Assembly: GCF_014644555.1 (NCBI RefSeq)
Contig: NZ_BMKX01000003.1
Coordinates: 186,001-250,000 of the forward strand
Length of the DNA stretch: 64,000 nucleotides
Source: Glutamicibacter ardleyensis
Lineage (GTDB): Bacteria > Actinomycetota > Actinomycetes > Actinomycetales > Micrococcaceae
Reading direction: 5' to 3'
In this document: positions 25,465 to 35,376 of the stretch, piece by piece
Numbering within the stretch: position 1 is the first letter of the stretch
How the letters are laid out: the number at the start of each line of letters is the position of its first letter
Position numbers and translations under genes: made by a program
The notes under the pieces: model-generated
Seen by the model: the letters and a program-made list of their open reading frames with translations, nothing else
Databases searched by the model: none
Told to the model about the DNA's origin: nothing

Positions 25465-26220
25465 ATGAGCACCAACGATCCGAACCAGCCGGGCCAGCCG
25501 TACAACCCTGCGGCGGGCTCAGGACATTCGAACCCGAATCCTTACGGCGAGAATCCCTACGGCGGGCAGCCCAACCCCTATGGCCAGAATGCCGGGCAGC
25601 AGCAACCCCCACAGTTCCAGCAATATCCGCAGCAAGGCGGATACGCTCCGGTGCAGCCACCGGCCGAGCGTCCCAAAACACTGCGGATCGCATTCTTATT
25701 GATCTTGCTCGCCGGAGTGTTCAACGCCGCCTCAAGCTGGCTAGTCAACAGCACCAATCTCATTGGCAACGTCATCACTTCGCAGTGGGGGCTATTTGAA
25801 GAGCAGATGCGGACCTCGATGGAGTCGAGCAGCGACCCCGCGGCCAATGTGGAGCTGGAAAAAATGCTCGCCAACCCGGACGCGTTCATGGCTCAGGTCT
25901 CCTCATCGATGACTAGCTTCACCATCGTTGGCATGATCATCAGCCTGCTGGCTTACTTCTTGGTTGGTTTTTTTGTTGGTCGTGGCGTCGGCGCGATGCG
26001 TATTATCGCCACCATCTTTGCTGCCCTGTCGATCATCAGCTTGCTGATGTACCTGCCAATGATCAGCATGTACGCGAACTCCTCGGACACCATGATGATC
26101 AACGTGGTCTTCACGCTCAGCGTGGTGCTCGGTATCGTGGGCGTAGTTTTTGCTTGGTTGCCTGAGTCCTCGAAGTACATCGTCGCGCGCCGCATGGCCC
26201 GCCGCGCCGGCTACCGCTAA
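25465..26220 (+). CDS. Membrane protein with Pro/Gln/Asn-rich N-terminal tail
   Basis: A 251-residue protein. Residues 1-70 are low-complexity (PNQPGQPYNP, NPYGENPYGGQPNPYGQ, QQQPPQF) and presumably cytoplasmic and disordered. Four membrane segments follow: near 75 and 160, then ATIFAALSIISLLMYLPMI and VVFTLSVVLGIVGVVFAWL. This layout is common in actinobacterial envelope proteins of unknown role. ATG 25465 has AAAGGA upstream; the ATG at 25450 lies too close to be favoured. It is divergent from the phosphatase gene. Confidence 0.75.
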   Translation: MSTNDPNQPGQPYNPAAGSGHSNPNPYGENPYGGQPNPYGQNAGQQQPPQFQQYPQQGGYAPVQPPAERPKTLRIAFLLILLAGVFNAASSWLVNSTNLIGNVITSQWGLFEEQMRTSMESSSDPAANVELEKMLANPDAFMAQVSSSMTSFTIVGMIISLLAYFLVGFFVGRGVGAMRIIATIFAALSIISLLMYLPMISMYANSSDTMMINVVFTLSVVLGIVGVVFAWLPESSKYIVARRMARRAGYR

Positions 26221-26250
26221 GCCGAACGGGCATGGCGTTTGTGCCTTAAC

Positions 26251-26294
26251 AACCCGGGTCACGACTTCTCAGAAGTCGTGACCCGGGTTCTTTC
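26251..26294. terminator. Bidirectional terminator before rex
   Basis: A perfect 19-base inverted repeat (26251-26269 with 26271-26289), centred in ACTTCTCAGAAGT, followed by CTTTCTT. It lies between the convergent membrane-protein and rex genes. Confidence 0.92.
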
Positions 26295-26309
26295 TTGAGA
26301 TCTTCGTCT

Positions 26310-26945
26310 TTAGCTTTGAACCGCGTGATAGGCCAGAATCTGCAGTTCGGTGGACAGATCCACGCGGCGCACAATCATCCCGGCCGGAATCCGCAAGGGG
26401 CGCGGTGCGAAGCTGAGTACCGAGTTCACCCCATGCGCTGCCAGTGCATATATCAATTCTTGGGCCGCCTCCCCCGGAACGGCGAGAACCGCAATATTGA
26501 TTTGTTCTCGTCCGATGACCTCGCCCAGGGTGCTTATTGGCTCCACCACAAGATCTCCAACGTCACTGCCGATTATGCTCGCGGACGTATCAAGAATTGC
26601 TCGGACCTGGAATCCACGGCTGGCAAAGCCTGCATAGCCGCTCAAGGCTCGTCCCAGGTTACCTGCACCCAGAATGGCTACCCGCCAGTCCCTGGTCAAT
26701 CCCAGCGTTCGGTTGATATGTTCGGCCAGTTCGGTCACCACATATCCCACGCCGCGGGTTCCATAGGATCCCAGCAATGAGAGATCTTTACGCAGAATCG
26801 CCGGATTAACGCCGGCTTCCTTGGCCAGCACACCCGAACTGGTGCGTTCGGTGCCCTGGGCTTCGAATGCGTTCAGCGCACGCAGATATTGGGTCAGCCG
26901 GGTCAATGTTGCTTCGGGTAATACCCGTGGCTCAGGCTCAGTCAT
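26310..26945 (-). CDS. rex: Redox-sensing transcriptional repressor Rex
   Basis: Rex senses the NADH/NAD+ ratio and releases DNA when NADH rises, inducing respiratory and fermentative genes. The 211 residues have a winged helix (about 10-80; SSGVLAKEAGVNPAILRKDL) and the actinobacterial GSYGTRGVGY. A Rossmann domain follows, with ILGAGNLGRAL at 91-101 and LDTSASIIG carrying the Asp that selects NADH. I find no clear Rex operator (TTGTGAA-N4-TTCACAA) upstream of it here. It follows a glutaredoxin-like gene. Confidence 0.94.
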   Translation of the reverse strand: MTEPEPRVLPEATLTRLTQYLRALNAFEAQGTERTSSGVLAKEAGVNPAILRKDLSLLGSYGTRGVGYVVTELAEHINRTLGLTRDWRVAILGAGNLGRALSGYAGFASRGFQVRAILDTSASIIGSDVGDLVVEPISTLGEVIGREQINIAVLAVPGEAAQELIYALAAHGVNSVLSFAPRPLRIPAGMIVRRVDLSTELQILAYHAVQS

Positions 26946-27003
26946 GAGCGGGCGCTCGAACAGGTTCGGTGAGCGCAGGGCATGTCGCTGGGATCATCAT
27001 TGC

Positions 27004-27249
27004 CTAGCTACCCAGCAGACGTTCAAGGCGTTTTCCGTCAACGGTCCAGAAGTCGCGCACTTGACCGTCAATGAGCAACACCGGCACCTCTTCGTGGTGC
27101 CTGGCCAGCAGTTCCGGGTGCTCATCGATATCAAGTTCTGAGAACTCCATGTTCATCCGTTCGGTGACGTCTTTGACCGTGGCCCGGGCCGCCGCGCACA
27201 GGTGGCAACCTTGACGCATCAACAACTGAATCTCATGCAATGTACTCAC
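27004..27249 (-). CDS. Glutaredoxin-like protein
   Basis: An 81-residue thioredoxin-fold protein. The redox motif is GCHLCAAA at residues 14-21 and the cis-Pro is in HEEVPVLLIDG. It belongs to the DUF836 / glutaredoxin-2-like group found beside rex and hemA in actinobacteria. Its partner is unknown; mycothiol is the main low-molecular-weight thiol in such bacteria. It is 58 bases upstream of rex on the same strand, so probably co-transcribed. Confidence 0.85.
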   Translation of the reverse strand: MSTLHEIQLLMRQGCHLCAAARATVKDVTERMNMEFSELDIDEHPELLARHHEEVPVLLIDGQVRDFWTVDGKRLERLLGS

Positions 27250-27311
27250 CCTTCAATAATCTCACGAGCCGCAACCAGCGTCTAAGTCGAGAATGAAATA
27301 AACTGAATCAA

Positions 27312-28118
27312 ATGCAGTCATCAGAGCACCTCAGCGAGCAGCCCACCACGACGCCACACGATGTCGTTGCCGCCTTCTTCGATGTGGATAACACCATGGT
27401 GCGCGGTGCCACCCTGTATTTGCTGGCCCGAAAAATGCATCAGCGCCGGTTTTTCCAGTTTCGCGAAATTCTATGGTTTGCGCTCAAGCAGCTGCGTTTT
27501 GCCGCCCGTGGCGAGCATATTGGTGACATCCACCAGATTCGTGACCGTGCTTTACTCATGGCCAAGGGTATTTCCGTGGCCGAGATGGCCCAAATTGGCC
27601 AAGAGATCTATGACGAGTACATCGAACCAAAACTTTGGAAAGGTACCGTCTCGATTGCCCATCAGCATTTAGCCGTAGGGCGTGAGGTGTGGCTAGTGAC
27701 GGCAACTCCCCTGGAAGTAGCGAACGTGATATCCGAAAGGCTGACATTAACCGGTGCCTTGGGGACGGTTGTGGAGCGTAAAGACGGAAAATACACCGGT
27801 GCGTTGGCCACCCCGATCCTGCATGCAGCCGAAAAAGCACAAGCTATTCGATTGCTAGCTAAAGAACGCGGGATCAAGCTTTCGAAATCGTGGGCCTACT
27901 CTGATTCCTATAACGATGTGCCGCTGTTAGAGGCCGTAGGCCACCCGGTGGCGATCAACCCCGACGCCCGGCTCCGTGCCTACGCTAAACGCCGTGGTTG
28001 GCAAGTCTACGACTTCCGCACCGGTCAGCGTGCAGCACGGATCAGTTTGCGCCTTGCGGGCGTTCTAGGCGCGCTGTGGGCCGCCAGGCGGTCATTGCTC
28101 GCTCGGCGCGGCCGATAG
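27312..28118 (+). CDS. HAD-superfamily subfamily IB hydrolase (SerB-like)
   Basis: A 268-residue phosphatase. Motif I is AAFFDVDNTMVRG (about residues 19-31) and motif II is WLVTATPLEVAN. The motif III lysine lies before KSWAYSDSYNDVPLLEAVG, which holds motif IV. Members of this group (SerB1, CicA-like) dephosphorylate phosphoserine, phospholipid heads or other small molecules; the substrate is not determinable. A hydrophobic C-terminal stretch (LAGVLGALWAAR) might touch the membrane. It is divergent from the glutaredoxin-like gene. Confidence 0.87.
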   Translation: MQSSEHLSEQPTTTPHDVVAAFFDVDNTMVRGATLYLLARKMHQRRFFQFREILWFALKQLRFAARGEHIGDIHQIRDRALLMAKGISVAEMAQIGQEIYDEYIEPKLWKGTVSIAHQHLAVGREVWLVTATPLEVANVISERLTLTGALGTVVERKDGKYTGALATPILHAAEKAQAIRLLAKERGIKLSKSWAYSDSYNDVPLLEAVGHPVAINPDARLRAYAKRRGWQVYDFRTGQRAARISLRLAGVLGALWAARRSLLARRGR

Positions 28119-28132
28119 TTCCAGAAAAAGCA

Positions 28133-28171
28133 ATCGCCACCGTCAAGGTCAAACCTTGATACGGTGGCGAT
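28133..28171. terminator. Terminator after the HAD hydrolase gene
   Basis: ATCGCCACCGT (28133-28143) pairs with ACGGTGGCGAT (28161-28171), with inner AAGGT/ACCTT pairing. It separates convergent genes. Confidence 0.85.
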
Positions 28172-28205
28172 AATTGCCAAGAGGCAAAAGCTGCTTGAAG
28201 CAGAT

Positions 28206-28304
28206 TTACTTCTTATTGCGACGCTGGTGACGAGTTTTACGAAGCAATTTGCGGTGCTTCTTCTTCGACATACGCTTGCGGCGCTTCTTGATAACAGAGC
28301 CCAT
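28206..28304 (-). CDS. bS22-like ribosomal protein / AURKAIP1-COX24-domain peptide
   Basis: A 32-residue, very basic peptide beginning [20 protein letters not shown] and ending in RHQRRNKK, read from ATG 28304 with GAGGAA upstream. It matches the AURKAIP1/COX24 motif peptide of actinobacteria, which in mycobacteria is a small-subunit ribosomal protein named bS22 bound near the decoding centre. It is too short for usual ORF filters. bldC follows on the same strand order, as in mycobacteria. The sequence match is strong; the ribosomal role is taken from the mycobacterial orthologue. Confidence 0.88.
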   Translation of the reverse strand: MGSVIKKRRKRMSKKKHRKLLRKTRHQRRNKK

Positions 28305-28442
28305 AGTGGTTCCTCACAAACTAATTAAATATGTCAACCAAAATGTAGGCCTTGAAACTATTCTAAGCCACAAGGTTGACCGGACGTTAAACGTTCCTTA
28401 ACAGATTACCCGCTTTTCGGTCATGCTCTGACCATCGCGCGG

Positions 28443-28667
28443 CTATCGACCGAGGGAACCCGTTCCACGCTGCGGATCAATCGCCGCAGCTTGCAGGTAT
28501 GCTTCCACTGCGTTTTCAGGAACACGATAGGAGCGACCGAATTGAACAGCAGGCAGGTCGCCTGCATGAATCAAGCGATAAACCGTCATTTTGGAAACAC
28601 GCATCATTTCGGCCACTTCGGCGACCGTCATGAAACGGGCTCCTGCAAAATTCTGTTTATCCGCCAT
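28443..28667 (-). CDS. bldC: BldC-type MerR-like DNA-binding protein
   Basis: A 74-residue winged-helix protein resembling BldC of Streptomyces, a head-to-tail oligomerising regulator that holds back differentiation. The DNA-binding part is FMTVAEVAEMMRVSKMTVYR, then LIHAGDLPAVQFGRSYRVPE, nearly the whole protein. There is no sporulation expected in this kind of organism, so its targets are unknown. An imperfect inverted repeat (28701-28733) lies just upstream and may be an autoregulatory site. Confidence 0.9.
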   Translation of the reverse strand: MADKQNFAGARFMTVAEVAEMMRVSKMTVYRLIHAGDLPAVQFGRSYRVPENAVEAYLQAAAIDPQRGTGSLGR

Positions 28668-28861
28668 AGGGGAAATTCTCCTGACGCTGATCTCTGATTC
28701 GTCGTGTATTTTGCTCGCGTGAACAAATACGACTTGGGATCAACATCTGCAATCATATTCACGTTCGCTCGGTTCCAGTCTAGTCGCACTTACGTAACTT
28801 TTGCATCACGGAACACACCAGAACCACGCTTAGATCTCGATTGTGACATTTAAAGTGCTTT

Positions 28862-28903
28862 GGACACCTGTCTGCCACCAAAAAAGGTGGGAGACAGGCG
28901 TCC
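28862..28903. terminator. Terminator after gdhA
   Basis: GGACACCTGTCTGCCACC (28862-28879) pairs with 28886-28903 apart from two mismatches, across an AAAAAA loop. It lies about 25 bases past the gdhA stop on the minus strand. Confidence 0.75.
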
Positions 28904-28927
28904 AAAAGTGCGTTTTAACCAAAAAGC

Positions 28928-30370
<1,443 letters not shown>

Positions 30371-30465
30371 TTAGCGAAAATTCTTTGTTATAAAACGCGT
30401 ACTTGTACGTAACGTAAAAGTCGCGTAGAAGAACGGCTCAGACAGTCTTTACCGAAGTCAAAGGG

Positions 30466-30915
30466 TTATCGACGACGACCAAAACGAGGGAAACGCTCCA
30501 AGATCTCTTGAGCTCTGCCCGTGACTTGTTCCAAGCCCCGCCCTACACTGCGGCCGAGCTGATGCGCGGCAGCCGGAAGTGCATTGGCATCTTGCGGATC
30601 CTGCACCAAGTCCAGATCCACGGACACCATCTCGGGGACGGGTTCCAAGGCCGGCAGGATCTCGGCACACCAAGCGACCAAAGTTTCAACGGCTTCGCAC
30701 TGCACGCTATAAATACGCCGCTGTCCTTGGGCGTTCATGGTCACCAGATTTGCTTCGCGCAAAACCTTAAGGTGCTTAGAGACCGTCGGTTGCGAAATTT
30801 CCAGTTGTGTCACCAGTGCGCCGACGGCCATGGGTTCGGCCTTCAGCGCTTCGATGATCTTACGTCGGGTTGGTTCTGCCAACGCAGAAAACACTTCATC
30901 AATAGCCACAGACAT
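30466..30915 (-). CDS. ArsR-family winged-helix repressor
   Basis: A 149-residue regulator. Residues 1-80 are the ArsR winged helix (FSALAEPTRRKIIEALKAEP, then LVTQLEISQPTVSKHLKVLREANL). No ELCVCDL-type Cys metal site is present, so it is probably not an arsenic sensor. The C-terminal 60 residues are acidic and then Arg-rich and unlike typical ArsR proteins. Proteins of this size occur next to acuC in some actinobacteria. Targets unknown. Confidence 0.82.
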   Translation of the reverse strand: MSVAIDEVFSALAEPTRRKIIEALKAEPMAVGALVTQLEISQPTVSKHLKVLREANLVTMNAQGQRRIYSVQCEAVETLVAWCAEILPALEPVPEMVSVDLDLVQDPQDANALPAAAHQLGRSVGRGLEQVTGRAQEILERFPRFGRRR

Positions 30916-30997
30916 AACCCTATCGGCATATGACCTGACAGCAGCAGATTTCCCACCACGGTCAAGGCTTCAGATTGATCACAGATGGTCAAAAATT

Positions 30998-32200
30998 CTA
31001 GTCAAACCAGGGGTCTAGACCATAGAGCGGAAAGACTTCTTTACGCGTGGCAATAATCGTACGGTCCACCGGATCCGCGGGATCATAGCCGACCTCCCAA
31101 TTTCGCCACCATAATTGTGCGTCATCACCCATGAGATATGGCATCGCTCGTCCGTAAGTTTCAAGGACATAGCGGCGGAACTGCTCGGGCACATAAGTTC
31201 TCAGTGGTACTGGTTTTCCAGCGGCGATTGCGGTCAGATGTGTCCACGTTCGCGGCACCACCGCGGTGACGTTATATCCCCCGCCTCCGGTCGCAAGCCA
31301 ACGTCCATCACACACATCATCGGCCAGTTGCGCGATATCCAAGGCAACTTGGCGTTGGGCATCTACCGAAAGTTTCAGATTAGTCATCTCATCATCGCGG
31401 TGTGCATCACAACCATGCTGAGAGACGATAATTTCCGGATCAAATGCGCGGACCAGCTGTGGGACGACCGCGTGGAAGGCTCGCATCCATCCGGCGTCCC
31501 CGGTCATCGCCGGCAAGGCAATATTGACCGCACTACCTTCGGCACGTGGGCCGCCAATTTCGTTGGCGAACCCGGTGCCGGGAAAGAGCGACAGCCCGGA
31601 TTCATGAATGGAGATCGTCAGAACCCGCTCGTCATCCCAGAAGATTGATTCGGTGCCATCACCATGGTGCGCATCCACATCGATGTAACACACGCGTTTG
31701 GCACCACGTTCAAGCATCCGGTGAATGGCTGCGGCTGCATCATTAAAGATGCAGAACCCACTGGCTTTGTTGCGTTTGGCATGATGCATACCGCCGGCAA
31801 AGTTCACTGCGCGAACCGTCGACTGATCCATGATGGCGTCCGCTGCGATCACCGAACCGCCGACAATGCGCGCGGCCGCCTCATACATGCCAGCAAAGAC
31901 TGGGTCATCTTCGGTTCCTAAACCAAAGTCCACGGCTTGCAAGCCGGGGTCTTCACTGACCGCCTTGACCTGATCCAAATAGTCCTGGTCATGCACCGTC
32001 AAGAGGATGTGTTCCTCTGCAACCTCCGGAGCGCTCAGGCTCACGTTGGAAGAGGCGTAAACGTCGAGGGCTTCACTGAGTCGATGGGTCAGCTCTAGCC
32101 GCGATGGGTGCATTGGATGATAGTCACTGAACTTGTATTTCAGGTATTGCTCATCCCAGAGCACGAGCGTTGGTTGCGGCGCATGTTGAGGTTCTAACAC
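30998..32200 (-). CDS. acuC: AcuC-type histone-deacetylase-family enzyme
   Basis: A 400-residue zinc-dependent deacetylase. Metal and catalytic residues are in CYIDVDAHHGDGTESIFW (about 170-185), with a preceding FAGGMHHAKRNKASGFCIFND, and GGGYN near 310. In Bacillus AcuC deacetylates, and so reactivates, acetyl-CoA synthetase. An AcsA with an acetylatable Lys is encoded 23 kb away, so the same role is plausible. GTG 32200 is the likely start but its ribosome site is poor; internal starts remain possible. Confidence 0.9.
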   Translation of the reverse strand: MLEPQHAPQPTLVLWDEQYLKYKFSDYHPMHPSRLELTHRLSEALDVYASSNVSLSAPEVAEEHILLTVHDQDYLDQVKAVSEDPGLQAVDFGLGTEDDPVFAGMYEAAARIVGGSVIAADAIMDQSTVRAVNFAGGMHHAKRNKASGFCIFNDAAAAIHRMLERGAKRVCYIDVDAHHGDGTESIFWDDERVLTISIHESGLSLFPGTGFANEIGGPRAEGSAVNIALPAMTGDAGWMRAFHAVVPQLVRAFDPEIIVSQHGCDAHRDDEMTNLKLSVDAQRQVALDIAQLADDVCDGRWLATGGGGYNVTAVVPRTWTHLTAIAAGKPVPLRTYVPEQFRRYVLETYGRAMPYLMGDDAQLWWRNWEVGYDPADPVDRTIIATRKEVFPLYGLDPWFD

Positions 32201-32353
32201 CTTTGTAGGCTACCTGATGGTGATTCAACTAACCCGTTTATTGCCTTTTGGGCATTTTGCTCGTGTTTCGAGGCCCCAAGACGAGCACATTGTGCTTTGA
32301 CCGCGTAAATTACAAGGAGAACAGTCCACACCACGAAATGGCGATTTAACGCG

Positions 32354-33787
32354 ATGAGCACCCAAAGCGAACCGAGTCACCCGGCAAGGGCGGCTGAGTC
32401 GCGCGGCCAACGCCGTAAACAGTGGCTGGCGTTGCGGGTACGCATCGCCGATTTCACCGTCCGCTCCCCCGCTCGTTTAGCCTTGGGTGCCTTTCTGGTC
32501 GCCATCACCCTATTCACCTCATTGCTCGCCGCGCCCTTTTCCTCGGCCAGCGGAGAGCCCACACCGTTGCATGACGCCTTGTTTACCGCGGTCTCGGCGG
32601 TCTGTGTGACCGGACTGACGACCGTCTCAACTGCGGTGCACTGGTCTTTTGCCGGGCAATTGGTGATGCTCATCGGTACCTTCATGGGTGGCCTGGGAAT
32701 TTTGACCCTCGCTTCAATTTTTTCTCTTGCGGTCTCTCGGAAGCTCGGCGTGCGTGGCAAACTTATGGCGCAGAACTCCATGAATACCAATGCAGCCTCC
32801 GCTTTAGGTGAGGTCGGTTCCCTGCTGCGTATTGTGATCCTCACGGCGGTCAGCCTGCAGGCGCTCATTGCGGCATTGCTCATTCCACGCTTTATTTTGC
32901 TGGGTGAAGACTTTCTCTCCGCCATTTGGCACGGAGTTTTTTACGCGGTCTCCGCGTTTAACAACGCAGGCTTCACTCCGCACTCCGACGGGTTAGTTCC
33001 TTACGAGACCGACCTGTGGATCTTAGGCCCATTGATGCTTGGCGTGTTCCTAGGATCCTTAGGTTTCCCGGTCATCATGGTGTTACTGGCCCACCGCTTC
33101 AACGTCAAAAAATGGAACCTGCACACCAAACTCACCATATTGGTGACGCTCATCTTGCTTGTAGCAGGTACCGCGTTGTGGCTACTGGTCGAGTGGAACA
33201 ATCCACGGACCATTGGCTCGCTGAATTCCGGAGACAAATTCATCCACGGCCTCTTTGCTTCGGTGATGACCCGCTCTGGCGGGTTTAACCTGGTGGATCA
33301 AAATGACATTGGACAAGTCACCGTGTTGGTCACTGACGCGCTCATGTTTGCTGGTGGCGGCTCGGCCTCCACCGCTGGCGGCATCAAGGTCACCACCATC
33401 GCGGTGATGTTCTTAGCGATCATGGCCGAGGTCCGTGGTGAACGTGATGCCAAGGCCTTTGGGCGGCGTATTCCCGAGGGCACCATGCGCGTGGCCGTGT
33501 CGGTAGTGGCCATGGGCGCCACACTGGTCATGGTGGCCACCGGGTTGCTCTTAGCCATTGACGAGCAGGTCGGGTTCTCCCGGGCACTGTTCGAATCAAT
33601 CTCTGCTTTCGGTACGGTGGGGCTGAGCATGGGAGTTTCCGCAGAGATGCCCCCAGCCGGTAAATACGTGCTCAGCGCATTGATGTTCGCCGGACGCATT
33701 GGAAGTATTACCCTAGCCAGCGCCTTGACCATGCGTCATCGCGATACGCTGTTTAGCCTCCCCGAAGAAAGGCCGATCATTGGCTGA
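32354..33787 (+). CDS. trkH: TrkH/KtrB-family potassium uptake channel subunit
   Basis: A 477-residue membrane protein with four M1-P-M2 repeats forming the K+ pathway. Pore loops are visible as TAVSAVCVTGLTTV (about 80), AVSAFNNAGFTPHSD (about 203), SVMTRSGGFNLVD (about 305) and SISAFGTVGLSMGVS (about 425), each with the key Gly. The Gly-rich gate region GGGSASTAGGIKVTTIAV is also clear. The N terminus carries about 30 basic residues. It overlaps the downstream trkA-like gene by eight bases. Confidence 0.94.
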   Translation: MSTQSEPSHPARAAESRGQRRKQWLALRVRIADFTVRSPARLALGAFLVAITLFTSLLAAPFSSASGEPTPLHDALFTAVSAVCVTGLTTVSTAVHWSFAGQLVMLIGTFMGGLGILTLASIFSLAVSRKLGVRGKLMAQNSMNTNAASALGEVGSLLRIVILTAVSLQALIAALLIPRFILLGEDFLSAIWHGVFYAVSAFNNAGFTPHSDGLVPYETDLWILGPLMLGVFLGSLGFPVIMVLLAHRFNVKKWNLHTKLTILVTLILLVAGTALWLLVEWNNPRTIGSLNSGDKFIHGLFASVMTRSGGFNLVDQNDIGQVTVLVTDALMFAGGGSASTAGGIKVTTIAVMFLAIMAEVRGERDAKAFGRRIPEGTMRVAVSVVAMGATLVMVATGLLLAIDEQVGFSRALFESISAFGTVGLSMGVSAEMPPAGKYVLSALMFAGRIGSITLASALTMRHRDTLFSLPEERPIIG

Positions 33788-34451
33788 GAAAAACATTGAG
33801 CACAACGCCCCGGTGCTCGTCATTGGTCTGGGACGTTTTGGCGCCTCGGTTGCGGAGACCTTAGTGAAACAGGGCCGCGAGGTGCTAGCCATCGAGCGTA
33901 GTCCCGAACTCGTTCAGCAGTGGGCCAGCACGCTCACCCACGTGGTCGCGGCCGACGCCACCAATATCGATGCTTTACGCCAACTTGGCGCTCAAGAGTT
34001 TAGTTCTGCGGTGGTCGGTGTGGGTACCTCGATTGAGTCCTCCGTGCTGATTACGGTGAATCTGGTCGATTTAGGCATTGAACACCTGTGGGTGAAGGCG
34101 ATTACTCCCTCGCACGGCAAGATCCTCACTCGCATCGGCGCAAACCATGTGATCTATCCCGAGGCAGACGCCGGAGTTCGTGCCGCCCACTTGGTCGGTG
34201 GCCGAATGTTGGACTTCATCGAATTTGATGATGGCTTCGCAATCGTGAAGATGTACCCGCCCAAGGAGACACAGGGATTCACGCTGGCCGAGTCCCAGGT
34301 GCGCTCCAAGTACGGGGTCACCATCGTTGGGGTGAAGTCCCCCGGCGAAGATTTCACCTACGCGGTACCAAATACCATGGTCACCCGCCGCGACGTACTG
34401 ATCGTCTCCGGACATGTAGACCTACTTGAACGCTTCGCTGCTCGCCCCTAA
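33780..34451 (+). CDS. trkA: TrkA/KtrA-type RCK regulatory subunit
   Basis: A 223-residue cytoplasmic nucleotide-gating partner of the K+ channel. The RCK_N Rossmann motif VLVIGLGRFGASVAETLVKQG starts near residue 11, followed by the acidic VLAIERSPE that binds the ribose. The RCK_C domain fills residues about 140-223. The start is TTG 33780 inside the end of trkH, so translation is coupled. One RCK unit is present, as in KtrA, rather than two as in E. coli TrkA. Confidence 0.93.
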   Translation: MAEKNIEHNAPVLVIGLGRFGASVAETLVKQGREVLAIERSPELVQQWASTLTHVVAADATNIDALRQLGAQEFSSAVVGVGTSIESSVLITVNLVDLGIEHLWVKAITPSHGKILTRIGANHVIYPEADAGVRAAHLVGGRMLDFIEFDDGFAIVKMYPPKETQGFTLAESQVRSKYGVTIVGVKSPGEDFTYAVPNTMVTRRDVLIVSGHVDLLERFAARP

Positions 34452-34465
34452 GGCCTAGCAGATAC

Positions 34466-34511
34466 ACCGATGGCGTCAGTGCCCCTTGGCTGGGGCTCTG
34501 ACGCCATCGGT
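34466..34511. terminator. Terminator between trkA and proC
   Basis: ACCGATGGCGTCAG (34466-34479) pairs exactly with 34498-34511, with an inner GCCCC/GGGGC stem. It separates the convergent genes. Confidence 0.9.
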
Positions 34512-34529
34512 ACTTAACGCTTCAGGTGT

Positions 34530-35372
34530 TTAGCTCAGTTCATCACTCAAAGCCGCAGCACGAGCCGCAGCGGCCTTGGCGCCGGCTTCAATGATCGCCG
34601 GGATCCCCTGCTCGTCAAAGGTCAGAATCGCCTGTTCGGTGGTGCCCTTCGGGCTGGTCACCGCACGACGCATCTGAGCCGGGTTAGCTTCCGGATCCGC
34701 AAGCATCTTTCCGGCACCCGCCACGGTGGCACGAGCCAAGTCAGTAGCGAGCTTTTCGTCAAGTCCCATGGCGATACCTGCGTTGGCCATCGCTTCGGCA
34801 AGATAAAAGCCGTACGCCGGGCCGGAACCGGAAATAGCCGACAGTGCGTTTTGCTGCGACTCATCAATCACATGTACGTCGCCGGAACCGGAGAACAGCT
34901 CGGTGACTCGTTCAATTTGCTGGTCACTGACCGCTTCACCGGCGCTCAGACCGACCACGCCAGCACCGACCATCAATGGCGTGTTTGGCATGGATCGCAC
35001 TACCGGCTGGCCGGCAGGAAGGTGTTCTTGCATGGTCCTCAAGGTGATGGCAGCAGCCACCGACACCACGACGGTTGATTCGTTTAATGCCGAAGAAATC
35101 TCATCACACAGTGCGGTAATGCCCACCGGCTTCACACCGAGGAACACAATGTCTGCAGCGGCCGTAGCTTTCTTATTGGCTTCCGGGTCTTCATTCCCGA
35201 TCAGCACGTTGATGCCTAGCTCACGCAATTGCGCGGCGCGATTATCGCTGCGCAGGGTGGCAGTAATGTTTTTCGGGTCATGCCCAGCGCCCAGAATTCC
35301 GCGCAGAATCGCGCCGTTCATGGAGCCGGTACCTAAAAATGCAAGCTTGAGATGATTTGTCGCTTCGCTCAT
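34530..35372 (-). CDS. proC: Pyrroline-5-carboxylate reductase
   Basis: ProC reduces 1-pyrroline-5-carboxylate to proline. The 280 residues have the N-terminal NADPH-binding LAFLGTGSMNGAILRGILG and, toward the end, the substrate-binding AVTSPKGTTEQAILTFDE. The conserved MPNTPLMVGAGVVGLSAG and AISGSGPAYGFYLAEAM are present. It follows the sugar-phosphate isomerase gene by four bases, so the two are probably one transcript. Confidence 0.94.
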   Translation of the reverse strand: MSEATNHLKLAFLGTGSMNGAILRGILGAGHDPKNITATLRSDNRAAQLRELGINVLIGNEDPEANKKATAAADIVFLGVKPVGITALCDEISSALNESTVVVSVAAAITLRTMQEHLPAGQPVVRSMPNTPLMVGAGVVGLSAGEAVSDQQIERVTELFSGSGDVHVIDESQQNALSAISGSGPAYGFYLAEAMANAGIAMGLDEKLATDLARATVAGAGKMLADPEANPAQMRRAVTSPKGTTEQAILTFDEQGIPAIIEAGAKAAAARAAALSDELS

Positions 35373-35376
35373 ATAG

